Source: Glycine soja
Taxonomy: Eukaryota > Streptophyta > Magnoliopsida > Fabales > Fabaceae
Assembly (NCBI RefSeq): GCF_004193775.1
Contig: NC_041021.1
Location: forward strand, 14,341,198 to 14,405,197
DNA: 64,000 bases
Reading direction: 5' to 3'
Part shown: positions 20,627-32,820 of the stretch, piece by piece
How positions within the stretch are numbered: position 1 is the first letter of the stretch
Layout: each line of letters opens with the position of its first letter
Translations under genes and position numbers: made by a program
Notes under the pieces: model-generated
Seen by the model: the letters and a program-made list of their open reading frames with translations, nothing else
The model's database searches: none
Told to the model about the DNA's origin: nothing

Positions 20627-23536
20627 ATGGGTGATCAAGAGGAGACACAGGAATAGATGAAAGCCGACATGTCGGCTCTGAAAGAACAAATGGCCTCCAT
20701 GATGGAGGCCATGTTAAGTATGAAGCAGCTCATAGAGAAGAACGCGGCCACCGCCGCCGCTGTCAGTTCGGCTGACGAAGCAGACCCGACTCTCTTGGCA
20801 ACTACGCACCATCCTCCCTCAAACATAGTAGGACGGGGAAGGGACACACAAGGGCACGATGGCAGCCCTCACCTGGGATACAACCGAGCGGCTTACCCTT
20901 ATGGATTGCCGCCCAACTATTCACCACCCGTCTTGCAAGAAGATGCGGGCCACATTGCTTCTCCCGTCCATGAAAGAGAGCCTCCTCAGCAGCCCGACGA
21001 AGTCCACAAAGACCCTCAAGATTATGCTCGAAGGGATGTCGAGTTCTATCCCCCGATCCCCGAAGGGCCGGCACCAGGCACGTTGCCTCAACCCAACATC
21101 GCAGCATCACCAATAGTTTTGTCCACGGAAGGGCCGCCCCCAGCAACTGAAGAAAGGAGGAAGCTCGATCTCCTTGAGGAAAGATTGAGGGCTGTGGAAG
21201 GATTTGGGGACTATCCGTTCGCAGACATGACGGATCTTTGCTTAGTACCCGATGTTGTTATTCCCCCGAAGTTCAAAGTGCCGAACTTCGACAAGTATAA
21301 AGGGACGACTTGTCCCAAAAACCATCTCAAAATGTACTGCCGTAAGATGGGCGCCCACTCTAAAGATGAAAAGCTGTTGATACACTTCTTTCAGGATAGC
21401 TTGGCCGGAGCTGCGGTAGTGTGGTACACTAATTTGGAAGCTTCCCGTATCCGTACTTGGAAGGATCTGATTACCGCCTTCCTAAGGCAGTATCAGTACA
21501 ATTCTGATATGGCTCCTGACCGTACTCAACTGCAGAATATGTTCAAGAAAGAGGGTGAAACCTTTAAAGAATATGTGCAGCGATGGAGGGATTTGGCGGC
21601 ACAAGTAGCTCCTCCCATGGTTGAGAGAGAGATGATCACCATGATGGTAGACACTCTGCCAGTGTTCTACTATGAGAAGCTAGTAGGTTACATGACGTCC
21701 AGCTTTGCGGATCTGGTGTTTGCCGGGGAAAGAATCGAGGTAGGATTGAAAAGAGGAAAGTTTGATTACGTTTCCTCCACAAACGCGAATGCCAAAAGAA
21801 TCGGGGCAACATGGGCAAAAAGGAAGGAGGGAGATGCCCATGCCGTCTCTTCAACACCCGCGTGGGTCAAACCCCAGCAAACACCTCATGGTACCCATCA
21901 GTACGCGCAACATCACCCAAGTTTCTCGGCTCATACTGGGAATGCCTCTAGTTCAACACCCGTGCAGCCTAAGGCACCCACCCAGAGGGAAGCTCCCCAA
22001 GTTCCAACTCCGAACACGACTCGACCGGCCGGTAATTCCAACACGACAAGGAACTTCCCTCCGAGGCCATTTCCGGAATTCACCCCACTCCCAATGACGT
22101 ACGAAGATCTTCTGCCATCCCTCATCGCCAATCATTTGGCCGTGGTAACTCCTGGAAGGGTCCTCGAACCCCCTTTCCTGAAGTGGTATGACCCTAACGC
22201 AACTTGCAAGTACCATGGGGGCATCCCGGGACATTCCGTCGAAAAATGCTTGGCCCTTAAATACAAGGTCCAACATTTAATGGATGCTGGATGGCTGACT
22301 TTCCAAGAGGATCGGCCCAATGTGAGAACCAACCCGTTCGCCAATCATGGAGGGGGAGCGGTTAATGCAGTTGAGTCCGATAGGCCGCACAGGTCTAAAC
22401 CTTTAAGGGATGTGGCAACCCCTAGGAGGTTTATCTTTGAGGCCCTACAAAAAGGAGGTGTGATTCCCCATAGTGGGTGTAAGGAGGATTCCTGTCTGCT
22501 ACACTCCGGCGAGATGCATGACATGGAGACGTGTTTGGGAGTAGAGGAATTGTTACAGCGGATGATAGATCAAGGTCGACTGGAAGTCGGCATTGAAGGA
22601 AAAGAAGAGCAGCATATATGCATGCAATCAACGGAGGGGAGCGGTGTTGCGAAGCCCAAACCCTTGGTGATATACTTCACTAAAAGCGCAGCTTCGCAAA
22701 AGCCCGGACACCCCTTAATAGCCAAACCTGTTCCTTTCCCGTACCAAAATAGTCACGCGGTCCCGTGGAGATATACACCTCCGGGGAAGAAGGAAGAAGA
22801 AGTCACTGACATCAGCTCGCTGTCAGCTAAAGTAACAAATATCACGGGACTGAGTGGTGTGACCCGTAGTGGTCGTGTGTTCGCACCTCCGGACCTACCA
22901 GTCCAACCCGCGGACGTCAAGGGAAAAGGAAAAGTGGTGGAGGAACAAGATGGCGAAGCACCCCACGCTTCGAATAAAGATATTCCGGCAAAGGGCCCCC
23001 CGGAGAAAAAGGATGGTAAAAAGGAGGTGTCGCTAGAGGAAGCCAGCGAGTTCCTTCGGATAATTCAGCAGAGCGAATTCAAGGTTATCGAACAGCTCAA
23101 CAAAACCCTGGCCAGGGTCTCGCTGTTGGAGTTACTTATGAGTTTCGAGCCTCATCGGGCTCTGCTAGTAAAAGTGCTGAACGAGGCTCATGTGGCCCAA
23201 GATATCTCGGTAGAAGGTTTCGGAGGGCTGGTCAACAATATCACTGCCAACAACTATCTTGCCTTCGCCGAAGAAGAAATCCCCGCCGAGGGGAGAGGGC
23301 ATAATAAGGCTTTACACGTATCAGTCAAGTGTATGGACCATATCGTAGCCAAGGTGCTCATCGATAATGGTTCCAGTTTAAACGTGATGCCTAAGAGCAC
23401 TTTGGAGAAGTTACCATTCAATGCTTCCCACTTAAAACCAAGTTCAATGGTGGTTCGGGCCTTCGACGGCACTCGCCGAGAGGTTAGGGGAGAGATCGAT
23501 CTCCCAGTACAAATAGGCCCTCACACTTCCAAATAA
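20627..23536 (+). pseudogene. gag-pro: Gag-protease polyprotein of element E
   Basis: The probable original start is MGDQEETQE at 20627, followed by a TAG at 20654-20656; the long open frame starts at MKADMSALKEQ (20657). The N-terminus is a short coiled coil (MASMMEAMLSMKQ). The capsid domain runs from about 21260 (KFKVPNFDKYKGTTCPKNHL) to 21740. A CHHC-like zinc motif is at 22205 (CKYHGGIPGHSVEKC). The protease active-site motif is LIDNGSSLNVMP (about 23357), DNG in place of the usual D[ST]G. A one-base deletion near 23525 shifts the frame, ending it at 23534-23536. Neighbouring ORF1 and pol are on the same strand and would share one transcript. Confidence 0.9.
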
Positions 23537-24212
23537 TGGATATTAACCCCCCCTACAGCTGCCTGTTGGGGCGCCCGTGGATCCACTCAGTGGGAGTTGT
23601 GCCTTCTACACTCCACCAAAAGCTGAAATTCGTAGTGGAGGGGCACTTGGTCATCGTGTCAGGCGAGGAAGATATCTTGGTAAGCTGCCCATCCTCCATG
23701 CCTTATGTGGAAGCCGCAGAAGAATCGTTAGAAACTGCTTTCCAGTCTTTTGAGGTGGTCAGCATTTCCTCCGTGGACTCCCTCTTTGGGCAGCCTTGTC
23801 TGTCCGATGCAGCGGTAATGATGGCCCGAGTTATGTTGGGGAACGGTTATGAACCCGGGATGGGTTTAGGCAAAGACAACGGCGGCATAACTAGCCTGAT
23901 AAATACCCAAGGAAATCGTGGGAAGTATGGTTTAGGCTATAAGCCCACTCAAGCAGACATGAAAAGAAGCATCGCGGGAAGGAAGAACAGTGGTCAAAGC
24001 TCGCGTTGGAGACAAGAAAGTGAAGGAAGCTCGCCCTGCCACATAAGTAGAAGCTTTATAAGCGCGGGTCTGGGAGACAAAGGTCAAGCGTTCGCGATAT
24101 GCGAAGATGATATTCCGAGTACTTTGGATTTGGTACGACCATGCCCTCCTGATTTCCAGCTGGGAAATTGGCGAGTGGAGGAACGCCCCGGCATTTACGC
24201 AACGAGCATAAT
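23536..24212 (+). CDS. Protease C-terminus and G-patch domain of element E
   Basis: Continues gag-pro after the one-base frameshift. It has LLGRPWIH (about 23566), the ILGRPF-type protease motif. A G-patch ([17 protein letters not shown], about 23838-23888, then GKYGLGYKP at 23923) follows. G-patches next to retroelement proteases are known and probably bind RNA. The open frame stops at 24214-24216, but that stop lies inside the predicted intron, so the gene continues at 24393. Confidence 0.85.
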
Positions 24213-24392
24213 GTAAACCTTTACGGTTTTAAAAGCTCTATAGTTGGGCCTAGGCTTTAGATTTTTTTCCTTTTGTTAAGGCTTTGTGTCTTTTGTTTTT
24301 GAATTTATAATACAAGGATCTTTCTTCATCTGTTCCTGGTCTCTACCCATTCTCATTCATTTGCATGTTTACTTCTTTTTCTGAAACGGCAG
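24213..24392 (+). other. Predicted Ogre-type intron between protease and RT
   Basis: A 180-bp segment starting GTAAAC and ending ACGGCAG, T-rich and containing stops in the pro frame. Removing it keeps the reading frame open across the junction, and an intron at this position is known in legume Ogre elements. Splicing would decide whether Gag-Pro or Gag-Pro-Pol is made. Confidence 0.75.
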
Positions 24393-26887
24393 ATCCGATG
24401 ACGAGTCCCCCGAAGGTACTAATACCTGGGACCCGCCTATCGACTTCGAGCAAGAAATGAATCAAACGGAAGATGAAGGAAATGAGGATGTGGGACTTCC
24501 CCCAGAACTAGAAAGAATGGTCGCCCATGAGGACCAAGAAACGGGGCCTCATCAAGAAGAAACAGAGCTAGTAGACTTAGGAATTGGCAGTGGAAAGAGG
24601 GAAGTAAAGATAGGTACAGGTATTACCGCACCTATCCGTGAAGAATTAATAATCCTGCTAAAAGACTACCAAGACATCTTTGCTTAGTCATACCAAGATA
24701 TGCCCGGTTTGAGTTCTGACATTGTACAGCACCGATTACCTCTAAATCCCGAGTGTTCCCCGGTAAAACAGAAACTGAGGAGGATGAAGCCCGAAACATC
24801 CTTGAAGATAAAAGAAGAAGTGAAGAAGCAATTTGACGCTGGATTTCTGGCCGTCGCTCGGTATCCAGAATGGGTTGCCAACATCGTACCAGTTCCTAAA
24901 AAAGATGGGAAAGTACGAATGTGTGTAGATTATCGGGACCTGAATCGGGTCAGTCCCAAGGACAATTTTCCTTTACCACACATCGATATCCTCGTAGATA
25001 ACACGACCAATTTCGCTTTATTTTCCTTCATGGACGGTTTCTCTGGTTACAATCAGATAAAGATGGCGCCCGAGGATATGGAAAAGACTACTTTCGTCAC
25101 CCTATGGGGAACGTTCTGTTACAAGGTGATGTCCTTTGGACTCAAGAATGCCGGGGCAACTTATCAACGGGCCATGGTAGCTTTGTTCCATGATATGATG
25201 CATCAAGAGATCGAGGTCTACGTGGACGACATAATTGCTAAATCTAAATCCGAGGAAGAACACCTTGTCAACCTGCGGAAATTGTTCGAAAGGCTTAAGA
25301 AATATCAATTAAGGTTGAACCCCGCTAAGTGTACCTTCGGGGTCAAATCAGGGAAATTGCTTGGTTTCATTGTAAGCCAGAAAGGGATAGAGGTAGACCC
25401 CGAAAAAGTGAAGGCTATCCTTGAGATGCCAGAACCCCGTACAGAGAGGCAAGTCCGAGGTTTCCTGGGGCGCTTGAATTATATTGCCAGATTCATATCG
25501 CAGCTCACCGCCATTTGTGAGCCGTTGTTTAAACTCTTGCGCAAAAACCAAACTGATCGGTGGAATGAGGATTGCCAAGAGGCTTTTGGAAGGATCAAAA
25601 AGTTCCTAATGAATCCTCCCGTGCTTATGCCACCAGTACCTGGAAGGCCTCTCATTTTGTACATGACAATCTTGGACGAGTCAATGGGGTGTATGCTGGG
25701 GCAACATGACGAATCCGGGAAGAAAGAGCACGCTTTTTACTACCTAAGTAAGAAGTTCACGACCTGTGAGTTGAATTACTCCTTGCTCGAAAGAACGTGT
25801 TGTGCTTTAGTATGGGCATCCCATCGCCTAAGGCAGTACATGCTGAGCCATACTACCTGGTTGATATCCAAAATGGACCCGGTTAAGTACATCTTTGAAA
25901 AGCCAGCCCTCACAGGACGAATCGCCCGATGGCAAGTCTTGCTATCTGAGTTTGATATAGTCTACGTCACCAAAAAGGCGATAAAAGGAAGCGCTTTGGC
26001 AGATTATTTGGCTCAACAGCCTCTTAACGACTACCAGCCCATGCATCCGGAATTCCCGGATGAGGACATCATGGCCTTGTTCGAGGAAAAGTTGGACGAA
26101 GATCGGGACAAATGGACTGTATGGTTTGACGGAGCGTCAAACATTCTAGGTCATGGCGTTGGGGCAGTGTTGGTCTCTCCGGACAATCAATGTGTACCTT
26201 TCACAGCCAGGCTAGGATTCGACTGCACCAACAACATGGCCGAATATGAAGCATGTGCCCTAGCCGTCCAGGCAGCAATTGACTCCAATGTCAAACTACT
26301 CAAGGTGTACGGCGACTCAGCGTTGGTAATCCATCAGCTGAGAGGGGAATGGGAAACTAGAGATCCCAAGCTGATACCCTACAAAGCCTATATCAAGGAA
26401 TTGGCTAAGACTTTCGATGAGATCTCCTTCCATCATGTTCCCCGCGAGGAAAATCAAATGGCGGATGCACTTGCTACGTTAGCGTCTATGTTCCAGCTAA
26501 CACCGCACGGGGATCTACCCTACATTGAATTTTGGTGTCGTGGCAAACCCGCACATTGTTGCCAAGTGGAAGAGGAACGGGACGGAAAGCCTTGGTATTT
26601 CGACATCAAGCGATATGTCGTAAGCAAAGAATACCCGCCAGAGATTGCCGACAACGATAAAAGGACATTGAGGAGGTTGGCAGCCGGTTTCTTCATGAGC
26701 GGAAGCATACTGTATAAAAGAAATCACGACATGACACTCTTGCGGTGTGTGGATGCCAAGGAGGCAAATCACATGATCGAAGAAGTCCATGAGGGCTCGT
26801 TTGGAACGCACGCCAACGGACATGCTATGGCCAGGAAGATCCTAAGAGCAGGTTATTACTGGCTTACCATGGAAAGTGATTGTTGTG
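24393..26887 (+). pseudogene. pol: RT, RNase H, second RNase H and integrase start of element E
   Basis: After an acidic linker, a TAG at 24685-24687 replaces a Trp codon in the run DIFA-SYQDM. RT follows with VDYRDLNR (about 24925), FMDGFSGYNQI (about 25027) and the catalytic YVDD at 25219-25230. The normal Ty3-type RNase H is at about 25630-25850. A second, archaeal-type RNase H starts at WFDGASN (about 26119) and ends near ENQMADALA (about 26451); this duplicate is diagnostic of the Tat lineage. The integrase HHCC finger begins (HEGSFGTHANGHAMARK) and is cut at 26887 by element F; it resumes at 45043. Confidence 0.93.
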
Positions 26888-28269
26888 TGTCATACCCTAA
26901 TTTCGTCCGGGGACCTTTGCTTGATGACATGCGACCTTTCTTTAGTCCTTGTGAGGTGCTTGGCATCCATCATTGGGCAATTTGTGAAATTCCAGGACAT
27001 GCCAAAAAACCAAAAAAAATATATTGATGCACAATCCGTAAGTTTCCGTGACACACCGGAAATCAAATGGAAGCATCGTTGCATAATTAAGTGAGATTCC
27101 GTAACATTCCGTAAGTCAAAAAGGGGATGATTATGTAATCCGCAAGGTTCCGTAACATTACGGATAGAAAACAAGTATCGTTACGAGATTCGTAAGTTTC
27201 CGTAACTTTACGAAAATAGAATCACCAAAAAAGGTAAGGGGTGAACTTATCAAGATAGGGGTGTAAATAGAAATTCAAATCTAGGCCCTTCTAGAACATT
27301 TTGGAAGTTGGGTTGCTTAAGGAGGAAGCAACTGGGCGGCAAGCTCCTCCACGTTTTTGAAAAATGGTTTTCGGGGCTTCCGCGGCTTCCGTAATACTTC
27401 CGTAAAATTTCCGAAAACCTTGGGTAAGCATATTCCACTTAACATTGGTAAAAGGGAAAAGAAAAAAGATGAAAATCAAATTCGAAAACAGTTCCGTAAG
27501 GCTTCCGTAACTTTTCCGTAAAATACGAAAAGGGGGGTGAACTTAGTAATTCGGGTGCGCTTAGAAATCTTCTTCATTAAGTCTTTGGGCGGCAAGCACC
27601 TCCTTTTTTTTCTATAAATAGGGGAGGGGGGAGCTGTTTCAAAATGTTCAAGACCCCTTTGGCTATGCATTTCGCCTATTTTGGGCAAAAACACGTTTTC
27701 GTAAAGAAAAATCAAGTCGAAGTACTTCCGTAACGCTTCCGTAAGCGATTCTGTGGAAATTCTTCATCGTTCTTCGTCGTTCTTCACCGTTCTTCATCCG
27801 TTCTTCGTTCTTCAACGGGTAAGTTTTCGAATTCGAGACTTTCAATTCATTTCTTGTTTTGTGTACTTTCACTTTAATTTCGTTTACTTTCAGTTTTCTT
27901 TTCTTTCGTTTTTAACGTGCTTTAACCATTTATTTAAGCCGTTTTCTCGTCTAATAAATGATAAAATGAATTTCAACCGATCATTTGTGTTGTAATCTCG
28001 TTTAATCACTGTTAAAACGAAATCTAACTGATCGTTCACGCTATAACCTCGGTTAAACCAAAAAAAGTAAAATAATAATAAAATAATCAAAATATCTTGA
28101 AAAATAATAATAAAATAATCAAAATATCTTTGAATAAAATAATAAAAAAAAATCAATCGGACGTTTTTCTTTGAAAGTTTCCTTGAATGAATTTATTAAT
28201 AACCAAAGTGAAACTAAGACTAAAATCAACTCACAAATCAAGTTTTTTTCCGAAAAATCACTAAAAACC

Positions 28270-28530
28270 GTTTTAAGGTCCAACGCCTTAAACAGTCCTC
28301 TTTGCTTTTATCGGTTAACATGGACCGTTCAAAAGCATAAAATCAACATGTGACTTTACCGCTTTTGCAAGAACTACGTTGGTCTGATTTCCTCATCGCA
28401 ATTGAGGATACGTAGGAGCAAAAGCCCCGCTTTTGTCGACCACCCCGAGAGATCGTTAATGGTCCAACACCTTAACGTTTCTCTCCTTTCAAAATCAAAA
28501 GATCATTTAATGGTCCAACACCTCAAATGA
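28270..28530 (+). repeat. Three GGTCCAAC-loop hairpins in F LTR
   Basis: Loop TCCAACA/G closed by GG/CC is constant while the outer stems differ: GTTT.AAGG/CCTTAAAC (28270-28293), CGTTAA.GG/CCTTAACG (28454-28477, extended outward by GAGA/TCTC) and TCATTT..GG/CC..AAATGA (28503-28530). Dots mark unpaired bases; the first two have a single bulged T. The same set is in the 3' LTR near 44317-44577. Confidence 0.8.
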
Positions 28531-28675
28531 CCTTTTTGTTCAATCAAAATATATCTTGCAAAAAGATAAAAAAACAACTTAACCAAACACTTTGTTCCGA
28601 AAGAACTACGTAGGTCTGATTTCCTCATCGCAATTGAGGAATACGTAGGAGCAAAGGGAAACACCCTTGTCGACC
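28371..28675 (+). repeat. Two CTACGTAG/GAGGA modules in F LTR
   Basis: Units at 28371-28443 and 28603-28675. Each has outer arms CTACGTA/TACGTAG (one mismatch in the first), a 9-nt bulge GGTCTGATT, an inner stem TCCTCA/TGAGGA with a short loop, then a second hairpin: CAAAAGC/GCTTTTG in the first unit and AAGGG/CCCTT in the second, ending at GTCGACCAC. Confidence 0.75.
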
Positions 28676-28992
28676 ACAAAAAGGAAAAAATATAAAAAGG
28701 GTATAAAGGATATAAGAACATAAAAGGGAACATAAAAATCAAAGTCATGTTTGCACATTCGATTAAAGGCTGCCGTCCCTTGGGACGGACGTGTGGGGTG
28801 CTAATACCTTCCCCGTGCGTAAATACAACTCCCGAACCTTTCACTAAAAAGTTCGTAGATCGCGTCTTTTCCGGTTTTTCCGACGTTTTCCTCAAATAAA
28901 CGTTGGTGGCGACTCCGCGCGTATTCCTTTCGTGGAACACGCATCCCGCGAGTCACGCGTCGCCCTCCCGCCGAAGGGTAGGTTGCGACAGT

Positions 28993-29010
28993 TGGCGACT
29001 CCGCTGAGGA
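28993..29010 (+). other. Primer binding site of element F
   Basis: TGGCGACTCCGCTGAGGA, two differences from E. Confidence 0.7.
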
Positions 29011-29853
29011 CCTTTTTTAGAGAGTTAGGCCATTTAATCTTGTGCAAATGCTTTACCATGACTTACTCCTTTGTTGTTTTCCTTCATTATGTACTTGTGT
29101 ATATAAGCTCTTTGTTGCTTTTAAGTGCGTTCTAAAATGTATGCATGAGGTAAATACTCATTCATTTGATGCACACAAAACACCAACACTATTTGCACAC
29201 ACTGTGAGTGAAAAAGGGCCCTATACCCGGGTTCATGGGAACATAAGGAGTGGAGGTGAATCTGTGATCATGCTAGGTCTCCGACTTGCTTGATTACAGT
29301 GAACCCTCATCTAGAGCTTTTCTCTTTGAAAACTTATTGTTGCTAGTAGTCCCTACTGCTGCAATATGTTCTTCGAAGGGGATGATACCTCTAGAAACCA
29401 TCAAGAGAGATATGACTACCTTGGGGGTTATCACTAAAAGCCTAGTTAGCTCTCTCCCTTATAGGTCCCTTAAATAGGGGCACGGAGCAAACACGCTGCG
29501 TGCCATTTTTCACACTGCCATGCATAAGTATCATATACCCTTTTGCTTATATTTGTTTGTGAATATTGTCGTACTATGTACATCCCCGTGTTGTGCCTTT
29601 CGCATATGCATCATGCGTGGGTTTCGTCTTTGATCCCCTCACTTTAGCAAACTGACGGAGGGTCCGTGTCGCCTTCTTAAAAAACATACGTTGGGTGCCA
29701 TGCTGCCCAATCGTTGTATCCAAGAAGGAAACAATTTCTCGGGCTCCCGTATTCGTAAATTGCATATGCATTTCTTCATGCATTCATCCATTCCACCCAT
29801 GATAGATGTAGGAGTTTTGTTTCGCACTAGATTTTATTTCACTTTAGTAAAAC
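29011..29853 (+). other. Leader of element F
   Basis: Non-coding, closely similar to the E leader. A foldback at about 29658-29746 pairs CCTTCTT (29672-29678) with AAGAAGG (29722-29728). Confidence 0.6.
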
Positions 29854-31650
29854 ATGGGATCAATTCAAAAGCCTTCGCTTAAAAAGAGGTTCTATCAAGT
29901 CAAAATCAAGAGCTTAGAGGTCACCAGTTTACGAAAGTTGGGGCAATTAATGGGTCAACTTCAACAGCAAGCCTTCCGCGAAGCCTATGGTAAGATTTGG
30001 GACCTAGCTAGGGTAGAAGTCTCCATGGAACCAATTGCATCCCTTTCCCAGTATTATGACCAGCCCCTAAGGTGCTTCACATTTGAGGACTTCCAGCTAG
30101 TGCCGACTGTGAAAGAGTTTGAAGAAATCCTGGGATGCCCAATGGGAGGAAGGAAGCCATATCTTTTCTCTAGGTTCTATTCTTCCACGACAAGAGTTGC
30201 CAAGGTAGTGAAAATCTCAGCACAAGAGTTGGACCGGGTAAAGCAAAACAGGAATGGGGTGGTCGGAATACCGAGAAAATATTTGGAGGTAAAAGCAAGA
30301 ATCTTGGCAGATAAAGGCGAGTGGACCCCATTCATAGATATTCTCACACTGTTGATTTTCGAGGGAGTCCTCTTTCCAAATGTGGATGGGTTGGTGGACC
30401 TGGAAGCAATCGACGTTTTTCTCGCCTATCATAACCACAAGGAAAGTCCGGTTGTCGCTATGCTAGCCGACCTATATGACACCTTCGACCGAAGATGTGA
30501 AGAAAGCAATGCTAGGATTGTTTGCTGTACTCCAGCTCTCTATGTGGGGCTGGTTTCACACCTTTTTCTCTAAGAAGGTAGGCCCGTCTATCTGCTACAA
30601 GGTCACCGCTCGTGCGTCGAAAAAGAAAGACGAATTGGGACCAACTCTTGGCTAGCATGGAGGGGCGTCTGTTAAATGGTTCCCTCGCTAGAAGGAAGGA
30701 AGAATCAGGATTCTATCTTCATGCGAAGGATGTCCCATGAGAGGAGTGCCATCAGACGAAAGCATCACGCCTTTCATCGCACGAGGTTTCAGTGACCACA
30801 ACGCTAGGGTACTCCAAGGAGTTCGCAAGGCATGGGATGCGGCGTGAAGAAAGGACAGAGAGCTTAGGGGAAGCAGTAATGGGATCATCGGCGGCTATCA
30901 TAAGTGGCTGAGAGTCCGAACACAAGGACTGGATTGGCTCCCAAATCTAAAGACTGTGAGAGATGATGAGGTTAAAGCTTCGGAAGAAAGTGATGAGGTA
31001 CAAGCCCTAAAGGCAGAGCTTGAAAGAGCCTGGGTAGTCGAAGAGAAGTTCAAGTCCATAGCCATCAAAGTCTGAAAAGAGTATGATGAACTAAGGGATG
31101 TCAATATGGCCACCGATGAAGCCTTGGAATGAGAAACCAAGAAGGCCCGAAAGGAAGAACACGACCAAAACAAGTTTTGAGGGGCTTTATAGGGCAGCAA
31201 TAGTGAGCTCAAGCTCCGAAGAGGTGAAAGGAATCATCACGGGTCAAAGGCATGATCTTGAAGGACGAGCTAAAGGTTTGCCTTAGGTCGAAAAGAAATT
31301 TGTCCCAACAGTTAAGCGAGACTGAAGGGAATATGTGGGCCATCATCGATAAGTGCAAAGAGAAGCTAAATCTAGCGGCGACTCACGAGCAAAGGCTAGA
31401 GGATGAGTACGCCAAGATATCAGCAGAAAGGGAAGCAAGGGAAAGGGTAATTGATTCATTGCACCAAGAGGCAACAATATGGATGGACCGATTTGCTCTT
31501 ACTTTGAACAGGAGTCAAGAACTTCCCCCATTGCTAGCCAAGGCCAAAGCAGTGGCGGACACCTACTCCGCCCCCGAGGAGATCCACGAACTTCTCAGCT
31601 ATTGTCAGCATATGATAGACTTAATGGACCATATGATTAGAAACCGCTAG
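29854..31650 (+). pseudogene. ORF1 of element F, decayed
   Basis: Same protein as E ORF1. The N-terminal 239 codons are open to 30571 (KRFYQVKIKSLEVTSLRKL, EEILGCPMGGRKPY). The middle has a frameshift and several stops (about 30655-31195). The C-terminal 132 codons are open again (31252-31650, ending DLMDHMIRNR). A functional protein is not expected. Confidence 0.85.
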
Positions 31651-32820
31651 GAAGTTTGTATTGTCGCTCAGATCTTGACTAGTTATAACCTTTTGAATAA
31701 AATGAGTTTATCCCACATTTTTACTCCAAAAATCAGTGCGAATCAAGTCACTCCCGCATTTTATCTCTAGCATGCATTGTATGTTGGTCTCGTCCTTTGT
31801 CACGGGAAGCCGGAAGGTCCATATCACCTTCTTAACTGTACACATGGGGCACTGCGCCCCCAAATGCGCAAGTAAGAAGAGATAATTTTCCGGGCTCTCG
31901 TGTCCGTAAAATGCATTCATATCATGCATCGCATAAGCATCGCTTCATAACATCATAATGGACATATCCTGCATTTGTCCGTTATCATATTCCAGCCTCA
32001 CATTTTGCATGAGTCATGGCATCATCATGCATATGCGTTCAACAAACTTTTTGATCTGCAAAATTGCATACCATTTGTTTTCATGTTTGCTCATCCTTAC
32101 GTTTTCCTCTACAAAACAAAAACAAAAAAGGGGGAAGCATGAAACTTCACACTACATTCTTAGTTTCATGTGTTAGGCACCACGAGCCAACCATGTTGGG
32201 ATCATAAACCCGTTTCACTTAAAAACAAAATAATTGAACATGGTACCTAATGCATTGTTAACTAGGAAATGGTGTTTCTTCGGGCATCTCAATTTCATAA
32301 TTACATTTTCCGTGCATAAGCTTAAAGTATGCCCGAGTCATTCATCCCTATGAGATGTTGTTGAAGTATTGGCGATCAGAATTGCCATTCCTTGGATTAC
32401 GGGGTTGAACCAAGCTCATGCTTTTACAAAAAGGTTCATCAAGTCAAGTTGAAATATGGAAGTAACCGTCTTGCAAAATTGGGGCAAAAGATGAATCGAG
32501 TCACATCACTGCTTCGTTTACTGCCAAACATATTTAGGATTGTTTATGTCCTTGTTACTTCCAGTTTCACCTTGACAAAGATGTCATGGACCATGTTGAA
32601 AATCTAAATTGATTCAACCCCATATCCTGCGTAAAAATTCGCAATACTTCAACTGTACATCATTCGCATACATCCATGCTTTTCATTGGTTGCATTGCTC
32701 ATTGCATTCTTTCGTTGAAAAATAAAATAAATTAAAATAAAATGAACTTAATCATTGTTATCAAAAAGAAAAGGACACGCTTTACGGCACCCTTACCGAA
32801 CTCGTGCTAGAGCTAGAGTA
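31651..32820 (+). other. ORF1-gag spacer of element F
   Basis: 1.17 kb, non-coding, AT-rich in the second half. At about 31814-31890 is another copy of the leader foldback (CCTTCTTA 31827-31834 with TAAGAAG 31873-31879, apical GGGGC/GCGCCCC). Confidence 0.55.

Larger units (their letters stand above)
26888..28990 (+). repeat. 5' LTR of element F
   Basis: 2103 bp. TATA box TATAAATA at 27613-27620. By eye it differs from the 3' LTR by only about six substitutions and one T indel, the youngest LTR pair in the window. Its beginning and its last ~400 bp are close to E's LTR while the middle differs. Confidence 0.95.

Noticed and set aside
27890..28156. 88-codon Phe/Tyr/Ile-rich minus-strand ORF in the F LTR
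   Set aside because: AT-rich low complexity, repeated at 43937 only because the LTR is duplicated.
28371..28443. tRNA-like gene in the CTACGTAG module
   Set aside because: Two hairpins only, with no A or B box and no acceptor-stem layout.
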